From contig JBOZIK010000001.1 of NCBI GenBank assembly GCA_051453625.1, positions 152,786,269 through 152,850,268 of the forward strand: a stretch of DNA of 64,000 bases. The letters run 5' to 3'. Shown in pieces: positions 56,960 through 64,000 of the stretch. The notes beneath the pieces were generated by a model. The model did no database searches and was not told where the DNA came from. It saw nothing but the letters and a program-made list of their open reading frames with translations. The translations under genes and the position numbers were made by a program. How positions within the stretch are numbered: the stretch's first letter is position 1; each line of letters opens with the position of its first letter. The DNA is from Welwitschia mirabilis. Taxonomy: Eukaryota; Gnetophyta; Gnetopsida; Welwitschiales.

Positions 56960-58185
56960 TTAATATCCCCTATATTTTGGGAATAAATCACTTTGATGTT
57001 GTTGGACCATGGACCTACCTAGCTTATCTATCAAGACCTCAAATGTCTAGTTTACTTCCTTGAATTCCTCCACTTCTACTTTATTCTTGTCTAGATGGAG
57101 CCTTAAAGCCTTCTTATGCTATCTCATTTTAACCATGTTCAAGATCACTATATCAGTGATTTCAAGAACTAGAAATGGACATATTTGCATATCTTGAATT
57201 GTGGTATACATAACTTCCATTCTAGCTTGTTATATGTTAATGTCCTCATGGTTAGCCTAGTGATCTTATTCAGAATTAGAATCTATTTGATTTTGGGGTT
57301 TTATCTCCTTATTTGTCTTTGGTATTTTTGGTTCCTTAATAGAATGCTCCTTCGATGAGTGCTTGGTCACATCCTACTCAATCAAGTCCTATTCCTTCTC
57401 CTGTTTTGTAGATCTATACTTTTCTATAAAAGGAAAAATCATCTCTAGATATTCTTGCACTTCCTATATTAGGGGCAGTGTCGATTTTCTTGGTGTCTGA
57501 TATGCACTGGTTTGTTCCCATATCCTCTTATTGAACTTTGGCTTTCTTTTCTTCTTTTTTACATTTTATTATTGGAATTCTTCCACTGTCTTGCATCTCT
57601 GAGGAGGGAAGGGATCCTCCCTTCTCATTTGAATGTCTCTTCATACTCTCCAAATAGCTATGATAAAGCCAAAATGCTAAGTGGTATCCCTTCTTCTCAG
57701 AACTTAAAGAAAGAAATGTGGCAAGTTGATGCAGTGCCTTAGGTCAAGGGCTTCAAAAAATATTAAATGCAAACTAGAAAGTTTTAAACAATAGCTGAAT
57801 TAACAAAATACCTATCTACTAATTCAACCCCTATGCCCCAAGGAGGAGGAAGCACTTTCTTGCTAATATGCCCACTGGAGAGCTTAGGGAAGCCACCTGG
57901 AAAGAAGTGGTAGACCTTCCTTTGTCCTCTATATTTCAGGGAAATATTCTCCCCTTATGCTATCATATTGAGATATCAAGATAATGCTTCTTCAGTTACC
58001 TTGATTAGTAATGTGGTCTTGTTTTCTTCCCATTACCTAAAGAAATAGGTAATATCATGATCCAGCTCCTCCTTCAAGTTATGCAACAAGGCATCTTAAC
58101 CTATTAACTATACCTTACTTTAGAGCTCCAAACAGCCTTTGAAAAGGTTTGGATTCATTGGTTCATATGTTGGTGGAGCCACCAT
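56960..58185 (-). pseudogene. Unrecognised minus-strand reading frame, about 400 codons
   Basis: Frame A runs from an ATG at 58185 to 57625 (187 codons). Between its stops it reads like genuine protein: KEELDHDITYFFR, RKVYHFFPGGFPKLSSGHIS, KKVLPPPWGIGVELVDRYFV, ISFFKF*EEGIPLSILALS, LFGEYEETF. After one shift near 57630, frame B continues to a TAA at 56960-56962 with PFPPQRCKTVEEFQ, KPKFNKRIWEQTSAYQTPRK, a charged, probably coiled segment, and LDKNKVEVEEFKEVN. Nearly all stops are TAA, TAG or TGA explicable from CAA, CAG, CGA or TGG by C-to-T change. I do not recognise the family. It does not look like gag, pol or LINE ORF2. It lies just downstream (minus strand) of a LINE zf-RVT tail and may be a transposon accessory or a captured host gene. 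Confidence 0.5.
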
Positions 58186-58189
58186 TGCA

Positions 58190-58700
58190 GCCTAAATTTT
58201 CAAGTGATACCATTGAATCCTCTTAGTATCTTTAATAAGAAGAAGAAGAAGAGAAACACTATTAAAAATAATGTCATTTCTGGTGCACCAAATCTACTAT
58301 AGCATTAGTCGAATCTGTTTCATCTACCATCGTATTAGTTCCTGTCTTGCAATATAATAACTTTCATTAATCCTAATATACTTATACTTCACTTGCATTC
58401 ATGGAATAGATGATAATCGTCCTCCTAATTTGATTGGTAAATTGAGCATGTATATGAGACTTGTGTGTCTCATCTAATGAGTTTATCCTTGGTTAGAAGC
58501 CTATTATGATCTTTAAAACAGTAAAAAAAAATTATTTTATCATGGATTTGCCCCTACCAAAATCTCTTTCCTTTTTCCTTCTTGCCATATGTTTTCACTA
58601 ATATCAATTTTATTGTATCTTCATTAGCCATACCTAATTCATTATGTCTTTTTGGGATCTTGGTAAATCTTTTCAGGGATATAACTCACCTCTAATCATT
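58190..58700 (-). pseudogene. LINE 3' tail with zf-RVT motif
   Basis: The minus strand reads RLLTKDKLIR*DTQVSYTCS then IYQSN*EDDYHLFHEC (58455-58395). This is the C-x2-C-x(n)-H-x3-C zinc motif that ends plant L1 ORF2 proteins, with the second cysteine now tyrosine. IWCTRNDIIFNS at 58300-58262 matches the usual I-W-x-x-R-N-x-x-I-F block. Upstream sequence to about 58700 (IPEKIYQDPKKT) is compatible, and the chain is cut at the Athila LTR boundary near 58789. Confidence 0.6.
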
Positions 58701-58788
58701 GCACATGATGGATATTAATTAACTTTGTAGTATAATAAACTAGATTTGAAACTAAGTTAGAAACTTAGTTATAATTATTCTTTAGGAA

Positions 58789-60179
58789 TGACATTGGGTA
58801 TTGGCTAGAATTGCACTAACTTTAATTCTAATGCAAGTACCAAAAAGAAATAAAAGAGAAGAAGAGATGAAATTTAGAATTGAGTTTGAACTTCATCTGG
58901 AAGAGTAGGAAAGCAAACTAGCTCTAAGGTATCAACAATTTGTCCTTTACAATCCTTCACTCCAAAGTTATTCAATCTCCTTCTTGCAAAATAATAAAAA
59001 CTATCAAGTGATTTATGTTTAATTCATAGGGCATAATCTCATCCATCATATGATAAATAGTGAATTAAACTAACAATTTAATCTTAAATAACAATAGAAA
59101 GTAAGGGATCCTAAAGCACTCAAGATCTATGAAATTAAAATACTAATTAATAAGAAGAAATTCATGCAACTAAATTAAACTTAATAGTTAAAGAAGTTAT
59201 GTAAGCATCCTAAGTATAATATTCCTCATGAATCAAGATCAAAGGAAAAACAACTTTTGTAGCATAGAAAGAACAACTTTATAGTGAATGAAGAGGAAGT
59301 ACAAAGAACTCTTCAAGCAATCCTCAAAGACTAGCTCACTCCCCCAAGGAGTCACCTAGAAATCCATCATAATTTAATGCTCCAAAGTCTTCAATTTCTC
59401 CAAGGCAAAGATGAATACAATTAAGGGTTTAAGGCCCTTTTATAAGGAGAGATGGGGGTGAGGAATGGTTATAACTCTTAGCTTGTAGCATTAGGTAGAA
59501 TTTTCATCATTTAACATTAGGTACATCAGATTCTATCTTGTAGCATTTGGTGGAGGCCATTAGGTAGTGTTTGGTGGAGTCTTTGTCATGTAGCATTTGG
59601 TGAAGTCTTCGTCATAATGAGTCTAGCATGTGGCCTTCAAAGCTAGATTCCTTTACCATTTCCAGATGTCTCCAATGCCACCTTCACATGCCTCTACCAT
59701 GTGTTTTCAATTGATTCTATTATGTATCATCATCTCATATCTCCATTTGCTACCATTGTTTTATGTGGAATTAAGTCCTTCTTTCACCATGTGTTCCAAA
59801 ATGTGGCTAAAAATCTATAACTAATATGGAGAAACATAATCTTAAATTTTATATGGAGAAAACATAATATTAAATTTTATTTTAAAAACAATAGAAGACA
59901 TAATTAATAACTAAAACAATTAAATTAATGTCTTCATTTACAATAAATTGGCCTAAAACACTTAATGTAAATATTAATTTTTACATGTTAAAATGTCCCT
60001 TAATCAGTCTTTTTGCTAGTTCCTTAGCAAAAGTTGATAAAAAAATGTTTAAACATGGAAAAATTGTCTATGTTAAAAGTACGTCAAGTTTTAGAATGAT
60101 ATAGCTTGAAAAATTTTATAACCAATTTTATGTAATTAAGTCATCAAAGTAAAAAATTTTAGTGAAAATCGATATGTCA
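58789..60179 (-). repeat. Athila-like 3' LTR (minus strand), 1.39 kb
   Basis: On the minus strand it starts TGACATATCGATTTTC at 60179 and ends CCCAATGTCA at 58789, giving TGACAT...ATGTCA terminal inverted bases. A polypurine GATTAGGGGGTA lies immediately outside the start. A TATAAAAGGGCC box (minus strand) at 59433-59444 is followed by leader-like sequence of about 640 bp. Inside, 59480-59610 holds an imperfect array of a TAGCATTTGGTGGAG-like motif. The 5' LTR must lie beyond the right edge of the window. Confidence 0.7.
59433..59444 (-). promoter_or_regulatory. LTR TATA box (minus strand)
   Basis: TATAAAAGGGCC on the minus strand, about 0.75 kb from the LTR start. It is well formed and is followed by a CCTTAAACCC run, as in many plant LTR promoters. 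Confidence 0.55.
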
Positions 60180-62690
60180 TACCCCCTAATCAGACCTTGA
60201 ATTTGTCCTCAAAGTTTATGATGAAAATGTTAAGTTATTTGAAAACATAGATGCAGATGAATTATGGTGAGTTCTTTATTAAAAATAATGTAATTTAAGA
60301 TAAGAAAAAAGACTAGTGATTTACAACCAAACTTATACTAAGTGAAAAAACTATCTGTAAAAATAGTTAATGCCTTAGGATTTATTCTTTATGAAAATGA
60401 TATGAAGTGGAATGAAGTGAAATGATGTAGTATAAATGGGATGGAAAATGCATAAATGAAGTGAAACTAGAAACCAATGAATAAATGAGCAAAGTATCCT
60501 AAGTTATCAGCCATTTATTATATTTTTGTATTTTTAGTAGACCAGATATCAACCAAGTTAAGTTTTAACTAAGTAACCTATAGGGACCTATGCAATAAAT
60601 CCAAATCCTAAGCATGAAAGTCAAGAGACACGGTTCACATAAGGCCTCTAATTTCCCCCTTTTCATTTCTTTATTTTTTATTTCTATGTTTGCATATGTT
60701 CTCAGTATTATGCCTTTAAACCACATTGATCATCCAGTGTTACAACATTTTTGGCCAATAGAGTTAAGCATGTTGTTTTGTGTAGAAATCAGTGATTCAT
60801 TGCCTATGAGTGATTATAGCCTGATGCAGTTGAAAATGCTACAATTAGATCATTAGAGTTGCATTGCCAGTAGACATCCATATCCCTAATGTAGTTAACT
60901 AAACCCAACTTATTAATTAGTATTATATGATTTCAGAGAAGGGGTATATTATTTTATTTTCTTCATCTTTCCATAGTCATTTTCTATGCACATTTAAAGG
61001 GTCATTGGCTCATTAGCCTAGTTAAGACAAATATTTATCTCCATTAAAGTATTTTTACTTAGAGAGCACATGCAAATATAAATCCCACCTTTTCAACTAA
61101 GTTTTACTTAATCTAGAGATCCTAAGAAAATGCATTTTTAACTAACCTACTCAAAATAAGCATTCTTTCCCTTAAAAACCCATAAGTAAACTTTATCTTA
61201 ACCCTTACTTAGATGATAACAATATTGTTTATTACTATTTTTATTTTGAGGGATTTTAATCTACATTATTAAGTCTCAAAAACTTATGGGTTAATTATTT
61301 GAATGAATGGTTCATAGGTTTAGTAGGTTTATTAGGGAATGGAAGGATAAATGAAGAAATTTAAGAGGATGAAATGTAGAAATTCCTAAAGGTTAAGATG
61401 ATGATTATACAAATGGAAGTGATTGTGAGGTTTTAAATGAAAGAGTCCATTATGCACATACACTTTTAAGTTTTTTATTTTTTTAAAAATAATTTTAGCC
61501 TAAAATAAAAATCTATCCTATAAGAAAAATCTAACCTAAAAACCAAAAACTCTCTAAACTATTATGTGCATTGAGGCTCAATATTATGAGAATGACTAAA
61601 ATAACTTGAACTTTGTGAAGTATTTTGAAGGAGAAGGGAACACCTATAAATTTTTATGTAAGAGTCTATGAACTTATAGAAAACATTAGTATAAGAAAAA
61701 ATTTTATATATTTAAAGTCAATAATAGTTTATTTCTTAGCTTGTTTATGTTTAATTAACAACTCTTGTAAGATATCATTTTCTCCGGAAGATGAAAATGA
61801 ATTTAAAAAATCATGGTATTTGAAAATTAATTTTAATTCTCTAGAAGTTTTATCTTCTTTACTAAGGCTTGGGTATTGCTTGGACAAAGGGTAAGACGAA
61901 ATAATTAGCTCATGAAGTTGTTGAAAATAAGATGGAGATGCATCATGAAATGATACTTTGCTAATGTTTTCTTCCTTATTGAGGTCATTATAGGATTCCT
62001 CCTCATGTGTTTAATTAATTAAAAATCATTATGATTTAATTTTCTCTTTGTTAATGTTTCTTTATGGTTCATCCTTTTTTGTGTAACTTCTTGAGGTATG
62101 TCTTTCCTCACATGATTGTTTCTTATTCCTAATATATATGATTTGGCATTCATTGATTTGGCTATTTTAAATCCTCTCAAGATTCCTAGGATTAGTTTTA
62201 AAGGATGTAAAATAGTCTTCCTCTTGTAGTGAAATTTGAGCAATGATTTGAGTCAATTGTTAGATATCTTACTCAAATAGTTTGTTTTCTTGCTTTAGTA
62301 TTTAATGGATTTTCTCAATTCCTTGGTTCATTTTCTTAAGTCTTTAGTTTCTTTGTTCTATTATTTGGTTTGTTTGTTTTTTTGTTTGATTTATGTGAAT
62401 TTGTATTNNNNNNNNNNNNNNNNNNNNNNNNNNNNNNNNNNNNNNNNNNNNNNNNNNNNNNNNNNNNNNNNNNNNNNNNNNNNNNNNNNNNNNNNNNNNN
62501 NNNNNNNCTTGACTGTTACTAAGGTCATAACACAGTTGTCTATTATTGGTTTTTATTTCAAGGGCCTTTAACCTCAATTAGTAAGTCTTAAAAACTCATG
62601 AGTTGATGGTTTGGATGGATGGTTCATGAATTGATGAAATGATTTGACAATAGATTTAGTGAATGGCATGGTTCAAAAGGGTGGTGAGAT
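60180..62690 (-). other. Athila-like element, region between integrase and 3' LTR
   Basis: In Athila elements this position often carries an additional, envelope-like frame. Here no frame is long enough to support it: the minus frame at 62019-62243 and plus frames at 60614-60856 and 61625-61894 are unrecognised. A diverged direct repeat (61207-61320 and 62508-62635) and a 100-N gap (62408-62507) lie inside. Confidence 0.4.
62408..62507. other. 100-N assembly gap
   Basis: No duplicated flank was seen here, unlike the other 100-N gaps at 7075 and 23779. Confidence 0.95.
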
Positions 62691-62699
62691 AAGTAATAA

Positions 62700-64000
62700 T
62701 GTTTCAACGATATCCATTAAGGAGTTGATTGTTTTTTGGATTTTTAATGGAATTATTTATAATTTAGTCTAGTTCATTAAGTTGTATGACCCTATTTTTC
62801 TTGACAACCTCTAAGTCTAAATTCATATTCTTGATTAATCAGTAAGTCCTATGCTCAAGTTTCCAATGTAAATGACATGCTTTACTATAAACTAATTAAA
62901 AAGGTAACATCCCTAAGGGTGTTTTATAAGCAGTGTGGTATGTCCATAAGACATCGTTAAGTTTGAAAGGCTAGTCTTTTCATGTTGATTTTTCTACCTT
63001 TTAAAGATTTTCTTAAGTTTCCTATTTGTAATCTCAACTTGGCCACTTGTTTGTGGATGATAAAGTATTGCGAATTTATGTGTAACCCCTGTATTTAGCG
63101 AGAATGTTATTAAATATCTTATTACAAAAGTGTGTCCCTCCATCACTAATTAAAACCTGCAGATGGTCAAAATGAGTTAAGACATTTTCTTTAAAGAATC
63201 TAACTATTATTTTAGCATCATTTATTCAATAATAATAAGCTTTAACCCATTTAGTTACATGGTCAACATAAATAAGGATTTATTGATGCTTGTTAGATGA
63301 TGGATAAGGACCTTAGAAATCAATTTCCCATATGTCAAAGGGTTCAACAGCAAGGATGGGATTTAAAGGTATTATTTTTCTATGAGAAAGACTCCCTAAC
63401 TTTTGATAGTTCTGATAAGATTTATAGTAAGGATAGGAGTCTTTAAAAATCAATGGTTAATAAAAACCAAATTAGAGGATTTTTTTTGCAGTCTTATTAG
63501 CTGAGTAATAACCCTTATAAGCCTCAGAATGGCAATGTTTAAGTATGACTTAAATGTCAGTTTGAAGAACACATTTGTGAATGACTTGTTCTAGATAGTA
63601 TTTAAAAAGGTATGGTCTGTTTCAAAAGAAATATTTAACTTGACATAAGAACCTCTTTTTATTGTTAATAGTTTAGTGGGATAGAATATTTTTAAAGACT
63701 AAGTAGTTTGTGATATCTACAAACTAGGATGTTTCTTTGACTCAAAAGAGATGTTTGTTAGGAAAAGTATCATCAATAGGTAAAGATGTTTGCATATAAT
63801 TTGGAGATATGCAAAAAAGATGATCCACGACAACATTATCAAAGCCTTTCTTATCCTTAATCTCTAAATAGAATTCTTGGAGGAGGAAAATCCATTTAAT
63901 AAGATGTGGTTTTGAATTCTTTTAGCAAAAAGGTATCTAAGGGATAAGTGATCAGGCAAATGATCATCTTATATTCTAAAAGGTATTACCTAAATTTTTC
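62700..64000 (-). pseudogene. Athila-like RNase H end and integrase, running off the window
   Basis: The minus strand begins with the RNase H end: [20 protein letters not shown] and [12 protein letters not shown] near 63920-63810. A zinc-binding region follows, then the integrase core: AVEPFDIWEIDF near 63345-63310, PYPSSNKHQ, YVDHVTKWVKAYYY near 63260-63220, HLQVLISDGGTHFCNKIFNN near 63170-63110 (second catalytic aspartate kept) and HPQTSGQVEITNRKLKKI (glutamate kept). It then reads HTTLLIKHPYG and YSKACHLHWKLE, the typical Athila/Tat post-core block. It ends near 62760 with KKNRVIQLNELD. The three catalytic residues appear present although stops interrupt the frame. Confidence 0.87.

Noticed and set aside
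1-64000. CRISPR arrays, bacterial operons, Shine-Dalgarno sites, phage genes
   Set aside because: None seen; the content is plant retroelements and no regularly spaced short repeats of the CRISPR kind exist.

Overview
This window looks like gene-poor, retrotransposon-packed DNA from the nuclear genome of a flowering plant. It is very AT-rich and CpG-poor outside two short stretches. The evidence for a plant is the set of element families: Ty1/copia and several Ty3/gypsy lineages (chromovirus Del/Tekay-like and Athila/Tat-like), some primed by initiator tRNA-Met, and L1-type LINEs carrying a DUF4283-like domain plus zinc knuckles. I found no intact host gene, tRNA or rRNA. Nearly all coding material is decayed. 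Stops fall mostly at glutamine, tryptophan or arginine positions, as expected from C-to-T decay of methylated repeats.

Layout, left to right. 0.2-0.9 kb: one copy of an unclassified repeat, with its partner at 47.8-48.5 kb. 2.4-7.9 kb: a nearly complete copia element with 165-bp LTR cores, whose 1-kb leader carries what looks like a captured piece of a FIZZY-RELATED/CCS52 cell-cycle gene. 9.7-14 kb: decayed Athila/Tat-like gag-pol. 16-16.6 kb: a periodic repeat. 20-21.8 kb: Athila-like gag and protease. 22.5-23.1 kb: a copia reverse transcriptase fragment. 23.2-37.5 kb: a Del/Tekay-like gypsy element with about 4-kb LTRs; an extra LTR plus primer site lies upstream, beside an assembly gap. 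40-41 kb: Athila-like RT. 42.2-43.1 kb: minus-strand gypsy RT-RNase H. 43.1-44.6 kb: LINE RT. 46.1-47.3 kb: the 3' end of a minus-strand gypsy element. 49.1-49.9 kb: a GC-rich, promoter-like island full of G-box/ACGT motifs with no gene attached. 50.6-51.9 kb: minus-strand gypsy RNase H-integrase. 52.1-56.5 kb: a LINE whose endonuclease segment is triplicated in tandem. 57.0-58.2 kb: an unrecognised minus-strand reading frame of about 400 codons. 58.2-58.7 kb: a LINE zf-RVT tail. 58.8-64 kb: the 3' part of a minus-strand Athila-like element that runs off the right edge.

The parts do not form a working pathway; they are nested and truncated mobile elements. The items most worth a second look are the captured gene fragment, the promoter-like island, the unrecognised reading frame, the endonuclease triplication, and several N-gaps that reading frame or repeat alignment shows to be assembly artefacts. 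All homology statements rest on reading translations and alignments by eye; no database was searched.
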